From assembly GCA_946626605.1 (NCBI GenBank), contig CAMOUL010000001.1, positions 124,001 through 188,000 on the forward strand: a DNA stretch of 64,000 bases, given 5' to 3'. The DNA is from an uncultured Bacteroidales bacterium (GTDB lineage: Bacteria > Bacteroidota > Bacteroidia > Bacteroidales > Paludibacteraceae). Shown here one piece after another: positions 33,145 to 41,927 of the stretch (positions are counted from its first letter, which is position 1; every line of letters begins with the position of its first letter). The notes under the pieces are model-generated. The model was not told where the DNA came from. It did not search any database and worked only from the letters and a program-made list of their open reading frames with translations. The position numbers were made by a program, and so were the translations under genes.

Positions 33145-35343
33145 ATGGATGTAACTCTTTTGATGTATGTCGTATTGGCAGCATCGGTCCTGGCTCTTGG
33201 TTTTGCCTATTATTTTTACCGGAACATGCTCGGTAAAGATGAAGGAACCGAGTTGATGAAGACCATTGCCTCGCACGTCCGCAAAGGTGCGATGGCGTAT
33301 TTGAAACAGCAGTACAAAGTGGTGACGATCGTATTCGTTATCCTGGCTGTTGTGTTTGCCGTAATGGCTTATTTTAACCTGCAGAACGGAATTGTATGGT
33401 TTGCGTTCCTCACCGGTGGTTTCTTCTCCGGTTTGGCAGGTTTCTTCGGTATGAAGACCGCAACCTATGCTTCGGCTCGTACGGCTAATGCCGCTCGTCA
33501 GAGCTTGAACGCCGGTCTGCAAGTAGCATTCCGTTCGGGCGCTGTGATGGGTCTGACGGTAGTAGGTCTGGCGTTGCTGGACATCGCCGGTTGGTTCTTG
33601 ATCCTCCAGAAAACCGGTTTGCTGGCACTCGTTGGAGCCGATGCGAACCTGATCACGATCACGACGACCATGCTGACCTTCGGTATGGGTGCTTCGACGC
33701 AGGCTTTGTTTGCCCGTGTAGGTGGAGGTATCTACACCAAAGCAGCAGATGTAGGTGCAGACTTGGTAGGTAAGACGGAATATAACATCCCGGAGGATGA
33801 CCCGCGTAACCCGGCAACGATTGCCGATAACGTAGGTGATAACGTCGGAGACGTAGCCGGTATGGGTGCGGACCTCTATGAGTCATATGCCGGTTCTATC
33901 TTGGCTACGATGGCTTTGGGTGCAGCAGCTTTTACAGGACCGTTACAGTTGAAAGCCGTTATGGCTCCTTCCCTCATCGCGGCTTGCGGTGTGCTGCTTT
34001 CGCTCATCGGAATCTTCATGGTAAAGACCAAAGAAGGCGCAGGTATGAAGGAATTGCTTCGTGCTCTCGCTATCGGTACGAACACGGCTGCTTTCCTCAT
34101 TGCCGGTGTGACCTTTGGGATCTTCGCTTGGCTCTTCGGCACAGAGACCGACCAATGGTGGCAGGTATCGCTGTCGGTAGTCGTAGGTCTGCTTGCCGGT
34201 GTGATCATAGGAAAATCGACCGAGTACTATACTTCGCAGAGTTATAAACCGACTCAGAAAGTGAGTGAGAGTTCGCAAACCGGTCCTGCTACCGTGATCA
34301 TCAGCGGTCTGGGTCTGGGTATGCTCTCGACCGCTATCCCGGTAGTAACCGTAGGTGTAGCGATCATCCTGGCTTACCTCTGCGCAAACGGTTTCCATAT
34401 CGAGTTCAGTGCAGCTAACCTCTCCATGGGTCTTTATGGTATTGGTATTGCCGCTGTAGGTATGCTCAGTACGCTGGGTATCACCCTGGCCACCGATGCA
34501 TACGGTCCTATCGCCGATAACGCAGGCGGTAACGCAGAGATGTCGGGTCTGCCTGCAGAAGTACGTCAACGTACTGATGCACTCGATGCACTGGGTAATA
34601 CCACCGCTGCTACCGGTAAAGGTTTTGCAATTGGTAGTGCCGCCCTCACGGCGCTCGCGCTCTTGGCTTCGTATGTAGAGGAGATCAAGATTGCTTTGAT
34701 TCGTACGGGTGAAGCGTTGCCGAACGGTGTAGAGGCGGCTAAGGCTACCTTGGTGGACTTTATGGAGGCCTATAATGTCAACCTGATGAATCCTATTGTT
34801 TTGGTAGGTATCTTCATCGGCTCTATGATGGCGTTCCTGTTCTGCGGTCTGACGATGAATGCTGTCGGCCGTGCGGCACAGAAGATGGTAGAAGAGGTTC
34901 GTCGTCAGTTCAAGACCATCAAGGGTATCCTTGAAGGTAAGGCTGATCCGGATTACGCACGTTGTGTAGCAATCTCGACCAAAGGGGCTCAACGGGAGAT
35001 GTTACTTCCTTCTATTCTGGCGATTATCGTTCCTATCGTGACCGGTTTGGTGCTGGGCGTAGCCGGTGTCCTCGGTTTGTTGATCGGCGGCTTGGCAACA
35101 GGTTTCGTACTGGCTGTCTTTATGGCAAATGCCGGTGGCGCATGGGATAACGCGAAGAAATACGTGGAGGAAGGTAACTTCGGCGGAAAAGGTTCGGACT
35201 GCCATAAGGCTACCGTAGTAGGTGACACTGTAGGTGATCCGTTCAAGGATACATCAGGACCGTCGCTGAACATCCTCATCAAACTCATGTCGATGGTTTC
35301 CATCGTGATGGCCGGTCTGACTGTAGCACATCACTTGCTCTAA
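33145..35343 (+). CDS. hppA: Membrane-bound ion-pumping pyrophosphatase (K+-dependent type)
   Basis: A 732-aa integral membrane pyrophosphatase with about 16 membrane helices, which couples hydrolysis of pyrophosphate to H+ or Na+ transport. The substrate site is clear: GGGIYTKAADVGADLVGK, EDDPRNPATIADNVGDNVGDVAGMG, and DAYGPIADNAGG later. At the potassium-signature position the sequence is GNTTAATGKG, with Ala rather than Lys, so it should be the K+-dependent class, which includes Na+ pumps. It follows the tyrosine phosphatase after 46 bp with no visible promoter. Using pyrophosphate for energy fits an operon that responds to starvation. Confidence 0.96.
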   Translation: MDVTLLMYVVLAASVLALGFAYYFYRNMLGKDEGTELMKTIASHVRKGAMAYLKQQYKVVTIVFVILAVVFAVMAYFNLQNGIVWFAFLTGGFFSGLAGFFGMKTATYASARTANAARQSLNAGLQVAFRSGAVMGLTVVGLALLDIAGWFLILQKTGLLALVGADANLITITTTMLTFGMGASTQALFARVGGGIYTKAADVGADLVGKTEYNIPEDDPRNPATIADNVGDNVGDVAGMGADLYESYAGSILATMALGAAAFTGPLQLKAVMAPSLIAACGVLLSLIGIFMVKTKEGAGMKELLRALAIGTNTAAFLIAGVTFGIFAWLFGTETDQWWQVSLSVVVGLLAGVIIGKSTEYYTSQSYKPTQKVSESSQTGPATVIISGLGLGMLSTAIPVVTVGVAIILAYLCANGFHIEFSAANLSMGLYGIGIAAVGMLSTLGITLATDAYGPIADNAGGNAEMSGLPAEVRQRTDALDALGNTTAATGKGFAIGSAALTALALLASYVEEIKIALIRTGEALPNGVEAAKATLVDFMEAYNVNLMNPIVLVGIFIGSMMAFLFCGLTMNAVGRAAQKMVEEVRRQFKTIKGILEGKADPDYARCVAISTKGAQREMLLPSILAIIVPIVTGLVLGVAGVLGLLIGGLATGFVLAVFMANAGGAWDNAKKYVEEGNFGGKGSDCHKATVVGDTVGDPFKDTSGPSLNILIKLMSMVSIVMAGLTVAHHLL

Positions 35344-35347
35344 GCAC

Positions 35348-36733
35348 ATGACAATACAACAATATATATCCACTCATCGCGAGCGGTTCATGGAGGAATG
35401 GCGTAGCCTGCTCCGTATTCCCAGCGTGAGTTGTCAACCCGAGCACAGCGCAGATATGATGCGCTGTGCTCAGCGCTGGCAACAGTTGCTCTTGGAAGCC
35501 GGCTGTCAAAAAGCCGAGATCCTTCCGTCTCAAGGCAATCCCTTTGTCTTCGCGGAATATAAAATCGAAGATCAAAAATCTCAAATCTCAAATGCACCCA
35601 CGGTGCTGGTCTATGCGCATTATGATGTGATGCCGGTAGAACCGGTCGAGGCTTGGCATTCCGATCCATGGGAAGCCACTATCCGCGACGGACGACTCTA
35701 TGCCCGTGGAGCGGATGACGATAAAGGGCAGGCGATGATTCAAGCCAAAGCCTTTGAGTATATGGTGAAGACAGGGCAGTTGAACTGTAATGTGAAGTTC
35801 ATCTTCGAAGGTGAAGAAGAGATCGGTTCGCCATCCTTAGAGGCATTTCTTGAGGACCATAAAGACCTGCTGAAAGCCGATATCATCTTGGTTTCCGATA
35901 CTTCAATGATCGGGAAAGACACTCCTTCTATCACGACCGGATTACGCGGACTGGCGTACTGGCAGATCGAGGTGGATGGACCGAACAGAGACCTGCACTC
36001 CGGCCATTTCGGCGGAGCGGTGAAGAATCCCGTTAATGCGCTGTGTGAGATGATCGCGAAGATCGTCGATGCCGATGGACGCATCACTATCCCGGGGTTC
36101 TACGACGAGGTGTTACCTATTCCCGAGGCGGAGCGGGCGATGATCGCGCAGATACCGTTCTCGCAAGAGGCATATAACAAAGCGATCGATGTGGATGATG
36201 TCTTCGGCGAAGTAGGGTATAGCACCCTCGAGCGTAACTCCTGCCGTCCTTCGTTCGATGTATGCGGTATATGGGGCGGGTATACGGGTGAAGGATCGAA
36301 GACCGTCTTGCCTTCCAAAGCCTTTGCGAAGGTCTCCTGTCGCTTGGTGGCAAATCAGGACCATGAGGCTATCTCGCGTGCGTTCGTGCGTTATATCGAA
36401 TCGCTCGCACCCAAGGGTGTGCGCGTACACGTCACGCCCATGCATGGGGGACAAGGTTATGTCTGTCCGATCGATATTCCGGCCTATAAAGCGGCAGAGA
36501 AAGGTTTCGAGATAGCCTTCGGCAAACGTCCTTTGGCAGCCAGAAGAGGTGGCTCTATACCTATCATCGCAGCCTTTGAGCAGATTCTTGGTTGCAAAAC
36601 GATTCTTATGGGATTCGGTCTCGAGCAAAATGCCATTCATTCCCCGAACGAATCCATGGACCTCGAGGTCTGGGAAAAAGGCATCATTGCCGTGGCGGAA
36701 TTCTATAAAGAACTGCAGAAAAATGCAAAATAA
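35348..36733 (+). CDS. M20-family dipeptidase
   Basis: A 461-aa zinc metallopeptidase of the M20/carnosinase-like group. Metal-binding motifs are seen as YAHYDVMPV (His), ARGADDDKGQ (bridging Asp), and the catalytic FEGEEEIGSPS. A dimerisation (lid) domain occupies about 205-330, and the final His is in EQNAIHSPNESM. A short 7-bp repeat array is translated as EDQKSQISNA at residues 74-83, just before the first metal strand. It begins 4 bp after hppA and is the last gene of the long transcription unit; the tRNA promoter begins 12 bp after its stop. Confidence 0.92.
   Translation: MTIQQYISTHRERFMEEWRSLLRIPSVSCQPEHSADMMRCAQRWQQLLLEAGCQKAEILPSQGNPFVFAEYKIEDQKSQISNAPTVLVYAHYDVMPVEPVEAWHSDPWEATIRDGRLYARGADDDKGQAMIQAKAFEYMVKTGQLNCNVKFIFEGEEEIGSPSLEAFLEDHKDLLKADIILVSDTSMIGKDTPSITTGLRGLAYWQIEVDGPNRDLHSGHFGGAVKNPVNALCEMIAKIVDADGRITIPGFYDEVLPIPEAERAMIAQIPFSQEAYNKAIDVDDVFGEVGYSTLERNSCRPSFDVCGIWGGYTGEGSKTVLPSKAFAKVSCRLVANQDHEAISRAFVRYIESLAPKGVRVHVTPMHGGQGYVCPIDIPAYKAAEKGFEIAFGKRPLAARRGGSIPIIAAFEQILGCKTILMGFGLEQNAIHSPNESMDLEVWEKGIIAVAEFYKELQKNAK
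35571..35594 (+). repeat. Heptanucleotide array inside the M20 dipeptidase gene
   Basis: Three units of ATCTCAA/ATCAAAA, translated in frame. Confidence 0.8.
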
Positions 36734-36744
36734 TTACAAATTAT

Positions 36745-36775
36745 TTGCGTATATCAAAAAAAAGCAGTAATTTTG
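36745..36775 (+). promoter_or_regulatory. Promoter of tRNA-Pro and following genes
   Basis: TTGCGTATAT begins at 36745 and TAATTTTG at 36768 (23 bp), followed by GCAGCC. Transcription would start near 36782, giving an ~80-nt leader before the tRNA. Confidence 0.82.
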
Positions 36776-36810
36776 CAGCCGCTTTCGGTAAAACCAGAGT
36801 TGAGTAGTAG

Positions 36811-36835
36811 TTCTTATCTCACTTCGTTCGAACGA
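36811..36835 (-). repeat. Diverged inverted copy of the dispersed 30-bp repeat
   Basis: The reverse complement matches 25 bp of 17027-17056 and 45281-45310 with three differences. It lies in the tRNA-Pro leader. Confidence 0.75.
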
Positions 36836-36836
36836 T

Positions 36837-36871
36837 CTACTACCCGCTCGGTGAGACCGAGCGGGTAGTAG
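36837..36871 (+). promoter_or_regulatory. 15-bp hairpin covering the tRNA-Pro 5' end
   Basis: CTACTACCCGCTCGG (36837-36851) pairs perfectly with CCGAGCGGGTAGTAG (36857-36871) around a TGAGA loop. The 3' arm includes the first ten bases of the tRNA, so this hairpin and the tRNA acceptor stem cannot form together. Confidence 0.75.
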
Positions 36872-36936
36872 TTCAGCCCGGTTAGAATGCCTGCTTTGGG
36901 AGCAGGAGGTCGTGAGTTCGAATCTCGCCTACCCGA
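36862..36936 (+). tRNA. tRNA-Pro (anticodon TGG)
   Basis: A 75-nt cloverleaf. The acceptor stem CGGGTAG (36862-36868) pairs with CTACCCG (36929-36935), with discriminator A36936. The anticodon stem CCTGC/GCAGG encloses TTTGGGA with anticodon TGG at 36897-36899. The T arm has GTTCGAATC. CCA is not encoded. The next gene begins one base after the discriminator. Confidence 0.96.
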
Positions 36937-36937
36937 C

Positions 36938-37564
36938 ATGTATAGGGCTATTTTTATTGACATTGATGACACGCTTCTCGACTACATCCCATGTTGTCGG
37001 GAAGCTTTTGAATTTGCCCTTCCGGAACATCCGGAGTATTTTGATCTCTTTTTCGAGATCAGTGGTCGTCTTTTCTCTGAAGCGAAACATGGTTTACATA
37101 CGATTGCGGAAGTAATGGAACTCTATCCGAAAGAGTTTATTGCTGCGATTGGCTACCCGCCTGAGGCGGTAGATCCTTTCAAGCATGCTTTTCGGGCAGC
37201 GTGGGGGAAAACGCATACTTTGGTACCCGGTGCCAAAGAGATGCTGGAGAACTTGCAGGCCAAGGGCTATCGGCTCTTTGCGGCCAGTAACAGTTTCGGT
37301 CATTTGCAGCGTAGTCGTTTGGAGCAAGCCTGTATATTACCGTACTTCGAAGACACTTATATCTCAATGGATATCGGCTATGATAAACCGGATATTCGTT
37401 TTTATCAGGAGGCTCTTCGTCGATGTGGGTTGCAAGCGAAGGAAGTGCTGATGATCGGAGACAGTATGACGACCGATGTGATCGGAGCCCAGAAGGCCGG
37501 CATGGATGCCCTCTTTTTCGATCGTCAGAAAGATGATCTGTTACAGTTGACGGCTCAACTGTAA
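36938..37564 (+). CDS. HAD hydrolase (YjjG-like) starting directly after tRNA-Pro
   Basis: A 208-aa HAD phosphatase with FIDIDDTLLDY (Asp nucleophile at residue 8), a helical cap, AASNSFG and the C-terminal MIGDSMTTDVIGAQKAG. It resembles nucleotidases of the YjjG/YfnB kind. The only credible start, ATG 36938, lies one base after the tRNA-Pro discriminator, so there is no room for a ribosome-binding site once the tRNA 3' end is cut; a leaderless message or translation from the unprocessed transcript is implied. A 7-bp repeat array overlaps the stop and the next gene's start. Confidence 0.85.
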   Translation: MYRAIFIDIDDTLLDYIPCCREAFEFALPEHPEYFDLFFEISGRLFSEAKHGLHTIAEVMELYPKEFIAAIGYPPEAVDPFKHAFRAAWGKTHTLVPGAKEMLENLQAKGYRLFAASNSFGHLQRSRLEQACILPYFEDTYISMDIGYDKPDIRFYQEALRRCGLQAKEVLMIGDSMTTDVIGAQKAGMDALFFDRQKDDLLQLTAQL

Positions 37565-37584
37565 ATTGGTAATTGGTGAATGAA
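37564..37584 (+). repeat. Short heptanucleotide array, AATTGGT type
   Basis: Two to three units between the HAD stop and the acyltransferase ATG. Confidence 0.6.
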
Positions 37585-38227
37585 TCGCTATACGCTCGGT
37601 AAAATAGTGAAGTTTTTCTTCCATTGGCACTATGACATCCAAGTGACCGGAGAAGAACTGCTGCGGGACGAAACTACGCATCTTGTGCTACCTAATCACA
37701 CCGCGTATATCGATCCTTTGATCCTCTTCAGCGAAGAGTGGTGGTTGCCGATTTGTCCGATGTGTGATGAGTCGTTTACCCGCCATTGGTTCTATGGATA
37801 TATCCTGCGCAAGGCCGATGCGATTGAGGTGCCGGATCTGAACAAGAGTGCGATGAGTAGGGAAGAGGGAGCGCAAGTGGCGAGTCAGTTAAGTCGTATA
37901 GCCATCGATAATCTGGCGAGTGGTAAACAGATCTGTTTCTATCCGTCCGGCCATGTGAAGTTGGTGGATAAAGAGATCATCGGTAATCGACGTATGGCAT
38001 ACGAAGTATGCAAAGAACTGCCGGAAGGCGTACATGTCATCCTCTGTCGCATGCGTGGGTTGGAAACCAGTCGATGGTCCAAACTCAAACCGAAGAAATG
38101 GAAATGGCGTCGTACGGTGACGATGATTTTTGAGGATCATACGGATGATTTACGCGCGTGGGCGAAGACGCTCGACCGCCGCGTGTTTAATGAAAAATTG
38201 GAAAATTGGTATAATACATTAACATAA
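37580..38227 (+). CDS. PlsC-like acyltransferase
   Basis: A 215-aa lysophospholipid/glycerol-phosphate acyltransferase-like protein. The HX4D catalytic motif is NHTAYID (about residue 40), followed by FYPSGHVKL, which takes the place of the usual FPEGTRS substrate motif. It lacks obvious membrane helices apart from an amphipathic N-terminus. The altered second motif leaves the acyl acceptor open: a phospholipid or another lipid. It starts 15 bp after the HAD gene and lies 11 bp before the TolC-like gene. Confidence 0.8.
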   Translation: MNRYTLGKIVKFFFHWHYDIQVTGEELLRDETTHLVLPNHTAYIDPLILFSEEWWLPICPMCDESFTRHWFYGYILRKADAIEVPDLNKSAMSREEGAQVASQLSRIAIDNLASGKQICFYPSGHVKLVDKEIIGNRRMAYEVCKELPEGVHVILCRMRGLETSRWSKLKPKKWKWRRTVTMIFEDHTDDLRAWAKTLDRRVFNEKLENWYNTLT

Positions 38228-38238
38228 AGACAACAATC

Positions 38239-39735
38239 ATGAAAGAGGATCGAAAGAGGAGGGTATTGTTGACACTCTTATTCATTGTTTTTCATCTCTC
38301 GTTTGTAACAGCCGGTGACACGGTTCGGTACACTTTGCAACAATGTCGTGATCTGGCGTTGACCAAGAGTGTCTCTTCCCAATCGCAGGAAGAGACCCGT
38401 CTGGCGGCGAAGTATAACCGTCAGGCAGCTCTGGCGGCGATGTTTCCCCGTATTACGGCAAATGCTTCCTACATGTGGAATAACGCCAATGTGCACCTGT
38501 TGGAGAACTCCGCTACGTTCAAGGCCGGTACTGCGACGGTGAATCCGGACGGAACAGCTTCGTTCACATGGAACGGGGAGAGTATTGTAGGTAAGATCGA
38601 AGAGGCGGCGCAAGGTACAGCTTTCGAAGAGGCTGTAACCGGTCTGGCTGACAGAACGGGGCAGGATATAGCGGACGCGTATAAGTTGCTGTACGATAAG
38701 TTATCGCCGGACTTGAGCCAGATCTTTGTGGCGCAGGTCGGCATCACGCAGCCTATCTACGTCGGAGGACGATTAACGCAGATGTACAAGATAGCCAAAG
38801 CTACGGAGAACATCGCAGTCCTCCAATCCGAGGCGAAAGAGAAAGATATCATCTACTCGGTGGACGAGGCCTATTGGCGTGTGGTATCGGTTGCTAAGAA
38901 GAAAGAACTCGCCGAGCAGTATTATCGTCTCTTATGCCAACTGGAGAATGACGTTAAGGAAGCCTTAGACGAGGGACTTGTAACGCAGGCGGACTTGCTT
39001 AAGGTTACCACCAAGCGCGGAGAGGCACAAGTGAAGAAACTGCAGGCGGAGAACGGCTTGACATTGTCCAACATGGCCCTGGCACAAATATGCGGTCTGC
39101 CGCTCAGCACGGCGTTCGTCTTAGACGAAAGCGGTCTGTCTGAGACGGTGCTTCCGTTTGACTCCGTCAATACAGAATCGGCGGTGGAGAGCCGCTCGGA
39201 GCTCCAACTGCTCCAAGAAGCAGAGAAGATCGCCAAGGCGAACACGATGCTTGCGGCAGCGGGACTGCAGCCGAATATCGTGGCTTCGGCCGGTTATGTA
39301 TATTCGAACCCGAATGTAGAGAACGGCTTCAGTAATAAATGGAACAGCAAAGGTTTCTTCTCTGCCGGTGTGGTGGTGAATGTACCGATCGTTCATGCCG
39401 ATGATATCTTACGATACAAAGCAGCCAAGCATGCGGCGAACGCAGTGACCATGAAGACCGAAGAGACGCGTGAACTATTGACCTTACAGACGACTCAGGC
39501 TAATCAGAAACTGACCGAGGCGCAGCAGAAGATTGCGTTAGCGCGGCTCACGCAAGCCAACGCAGCAGAGGTGCTCCGTATGGCTCAAGAGTCCTATGAG
39601 GCAGGTATGATCACCCTTACGGAACTCATGCAAGCCCAGACGGCGTGGCTCGCAGCGGCGTCTGACCTCGTCGATGCCGAGACGGAGGCCAAAACCACGG
39701 AAACACAACTTCGTAAATATTTAGGAAAGTTATAA
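38239..39735 (+). CDS. TolC-family outer-membrane efflux protein
   Basis: A 498-aa exported protein (signal peptide about residues 1-28) with the two repeated coiled-coil and beta-strand halves of TolC. Typical segments are LQQCRDLALTKS near the N-terminus, VGITQPIYVGGRL before the first barrel strand, and YEAGMITLTELMQAQTAWL near the end. It forms the outer-membrane channel for the following adaptor and permeases, which start 1 bp after its stop. The N-terminal half includes an extra segment between residues 85 and 160 (HLLENSATFKAGTATVNPDG and after). Confidence 0.93.
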   Translation: MKEDRKRRVLLTLLFIVFHLSFVTAGDTVRYTLQQCRDLALTKSVSSQSQEETRLAAKYNRQAALAAMFPRITANASYMWNNANVHLLENSATFKAGTATVNPDGTASFTWNGESIVGKIEEAAQGTAFEEAVTGLADRTGQDIADAYKLLYDKLSPDLSQIFVAQVGITQPIYVGGRLTQMYKIAKATENIAVLQSEAKEKDIIYSVDEAYWRVVSVAKKKELAEQYYRLLCQLENDVKEALDEGLVTQADLLKVTTKRGEAQVKKLQAENGLTLSNMALAQICGLPLSTAFVLDESGLSETVLPFDSVNTESAVESRSELQLLQEAEKIAKANTMLAAAGLQPNIVASAGYVYSNPNVENGFSNKWNSKGFFSAGVVVNVPIVHADDILRYKAAKHAANAVTMKTEETRELLTLQTTQANQKLTEAQQKIALARLTQANAAEVLRMAQESYEAGMITLTELMQAQTAWLAAASDLVDAETEAKTTETQLRKYLGKL

Positions 39736-39736
39736 C

Positions 39737-40729
39737 ATGAAACATCAAAAAGAAGGAAGTCTACTGTTGGGGCTTATCGCGCTGTTGACAGTAGTCGTTA
39801 TTGTTGCGGTCGTAGGTGTGTTAGCACTCCGACCGGAGAAGACGCTCATCCAGGGAGAAGCGGAGGCAGCGGAATACCGTGTGTCCGGCAAAGTACCGGG
39901 GCGTATTGAGATGTACCTCTATGAAGAGGGGGAACAAGTGAAGAAAGGCGATACGCTCGTTGTGATCTATTCGCCTGAAGTGGAGGCGAAGAAAGCGCAG
40001 GCGCTCGCTGCAAGAGAGATGGCAGAAGCGGTAAACCAGAAAGCCAAGAACGGTGCTCAGCGGGAGCAGATTCAGGGCGCTTACGAGCTCTATCAGAAAG
40101 CGAAAGCAGGCGAAGAGATCTACCGCAAGAGTTATGAACGCGTGCAGCGTTTGTATGACAAGGGCGTAGTGAGTGCGCAGAAACGCGATGAGGTAGAGGC
40201 GCAGTACAAAGCCGCAGTAGCTACCGTCAAAGCCGCTCGCAGCCAATACGAGATGGCGCTTTCCGGTGCACGCGAGGAGGATAAGGCTGCTGCGGCAGCG
40301 CAAGTGGCGCGGGTAGATGGAATCTTACAGGAAGTGGCTGCTGCCGAAGCGGAGAAATACCTGCTTTCGCCTTGCGACGGCGAGGTTTCCGAACTATTTC
40401 CGAAGGTAGGAGAACTGGTTGGTCAAGGATCGCCGGTGATGGCTATTGTGGATCTGAGTGATGTATGGTTCACTTTCTCCGTACGCGAAGATATGCTGTA
40501 TCATTTTCCGGTTGGAAGCGTTATTGAAGTAACTATCCCTGCGCTCGGGAACGGTGTGCGTTATCCGCTGACCGTCACTCATGTGAAGGCGATGGGGACG
40601 TACGCTACCTGGCGTTCAACCAAACAGAACGGCGGTTATGATGTGCGTACGTTTGACGTCAAGTGCCGACCGACTTCCGATATTCCGAATCTTCGTCCGG
40701 GCATGACAGCTTTGGTAATTGAAAATTGA
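39737..40729 (+). CDS. HlyD/EmrA-type membrane fusion protein
   Basis: A 330-aa periplasmic adaptor: one N-terminal membrane helix (about 10-30), a biotinyl-lipoyl domain (about 45-85 and 215-245), a long alpha-helical hairpin (about 90-210, with many Ala/Glu/Lys), and a beta-barrel domain (VWFTFSVREDMLY). It links the ABC-2 permeases to TolC. No fault is visible. The last codons lie in a short 7-bp repeat array that continues into the next gene. Confidence 0.92.
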   Translation: MKHQKEGSLLLGLIALLTVVVIVAVVGVLALRPEKTLIQGEAEAAEYRVSGKVPGRIEMYLYEEGEQVKKGDTLVVIYSPEVEAKKAQALAAREMAEAVNQKAKNGAQREQIQGAYELYQKAKAGEEIYRKSYERVQRLYDKGVVSAQKRDEVEAQYKAAVATVKAARSQYEMALSGAREEDKAAAAAQVARVDGILQEVAAAEAEKYLLSPCDGEVSELFPKVGELVGQGSPVMAIVDLSDVWFTFSVREDMLYHFPVGSVIEVTIPALGNGVRYPLTVTHVKAMGTYATWRSTKQNGGYDVRTFDVKCRPTSDIPNLRPGMTALVIEN

Positions 40730-40745
40730 AAGTAGAGAGTTGAAA
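40717..40745 (+). repeat. Heptanucleotide array at the adaptor/permease junction
   Basis: Three to four units of AATTGAA/AGTTGAA cover the end of the adaptor gene and the start region of the permease. Confidence 0.75.
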
Positions 40746-41915
40746 TACATATTTATTAACATATGGCGGGTGATGCAACGTGAGTTGCATATGATGTTTG
40801 CGCGACCACTGTATTTGTTTGCGTCCGTAGGCGTTATGCTGCTCTCTACGTTCTTCTTTCTCACGCTTATGCGTGGAGGAGCGGCGGAGAACATGCCGGT
40901 AGCGGTGGTGGACCTCGATCAGACGTCTATCTCACGCCGTCTCATCCATGAGATGCAGGCTACGCCTTCGGTAGATATACAGCTGGTCACGAACTCCTAT
41001 CCGGAAGCCCGTGAGGCGATGCAGCAGGGGAAGATCTACGGAATTTTCGTGATACGCGAAGGTTTCTATAGTGATTTGGTGGCGTTCAAACGTCCGCAAC
41101 TCGATTTCTATGTCACGAATGCTTATACGGTAGGCGGCAACACGGCGTACAAACAACTGCTGACGATGGCTAACCTTACTTCGGGTGCGTTCCAGCGCGA
41201 GGTTTTGCGCAAGAAAGGTCTCACGGACGATGTGATCATGCACCGGATCCAGCCGCTCGCCATCGAGGGACACATGGTCGCGAACCCATGGGGCAATTAT
41301 TCCATTTATCTGGTCAGCACGATCCTGCCGGGTATCTTGGGGCTGATCTGTCTCATGCTCACCATCTTCGCCATCGGTTTTGAACTCAAAGCCCGTACGT
41401 CGCATGCTTGGCTTCGTGCCGCCGGAGGCAACTACACGGTCGCGATGATAGGCAAACTGATTCCGTACACGCTGATCTATCTCATTCTCGGCATCGGTTG
41501 TCATCTGATCCTCTATCGTTTTGCCGGATTCCCTGTCTATGGTAGCAAGGGACGGCTGATGTTCGGTCTGCTGCTCTTCATTCTGGCGATGGAAGCGCTT
41601 GGAATCACGATGATCGGTCTGTTGCCCACGCTCCGCGACGCCCTTTCTATCGGCGCGCTTTATTCCATGTTGGGCTTCTCCCTGTCCGGATTCACATATC
41701 CCCAGATGGCGATGCTTCCGCCCGTCAAAGCGCTCTCTTATTTGGAGCCGCTGAGGCATTATTACCTCATCTATGTCAACGAAGCGCTCATGGCGGCGCC
41801 TGCGATCAATAGTTTGCCGAACGCCTTGGCGCTCACCCTTTTCATGCTTGCTGCCCTTTGTGTCGCACCACGGCTCCATAGGGCGTTGGTATATTGGAAT
41901 TATCCTTTGAAATAA
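40740..41915 (+). CDS. ABC-2 type permease, first of pair
   Basis: About 391 aa. An N-terminal membrane helix (LYLFASVGVMLLSTFFFLTL), a periplasmic domain with MPVAVVDLDQTSISRRLI, then five C-terminal helices form the ABC-2 transporter fold of drug/polysaccharide exporters (YhhJ/YbhS-like). The start is uncertain: TTG 40719, TTG 40740 and ATG 40773 are all in frame; 40740 gives a short basic N-terminus before the helix. The second permease follows after 12 bp. No ATP-binding subunit is encoded in this set. Confidence 0.85.
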   Translation: MKYIFINIWRVMQRELHMMFARPLYLFASVGVMLLSTFFFLTLMRGGAAENMPVAVVDLDQTSISRRLIHEMQATPSVDIQLVTNSYPEAREAMQQGKIYGIFVIREGFYSDLVAFKRPQLDFYVTNAYTVGGNTAYKQLLTMANLTSGAFQREVLRKKGLTDDVIMHRIQPLAIEGHMVANPWGNYSIYLVSTILPGILGLICLMLTIFAIGFELKARTSHAWLRAAGGNYTVAMIGKLIPYTLIYLILGIGCHLILYRFAGFPVYGSKGRLMFGLLLFILAMEALGITMIGLLPTLRDALSIGALYSMLGFSLSGFTYPQMAMLPPVKALSYLEPLRHYYLIYVNEALMAAPAINSLPNALALTLFMLAALCVAPRLHRALVYWNYPLK

Positions 41916-41927
41916 GTCCAAAACGAT

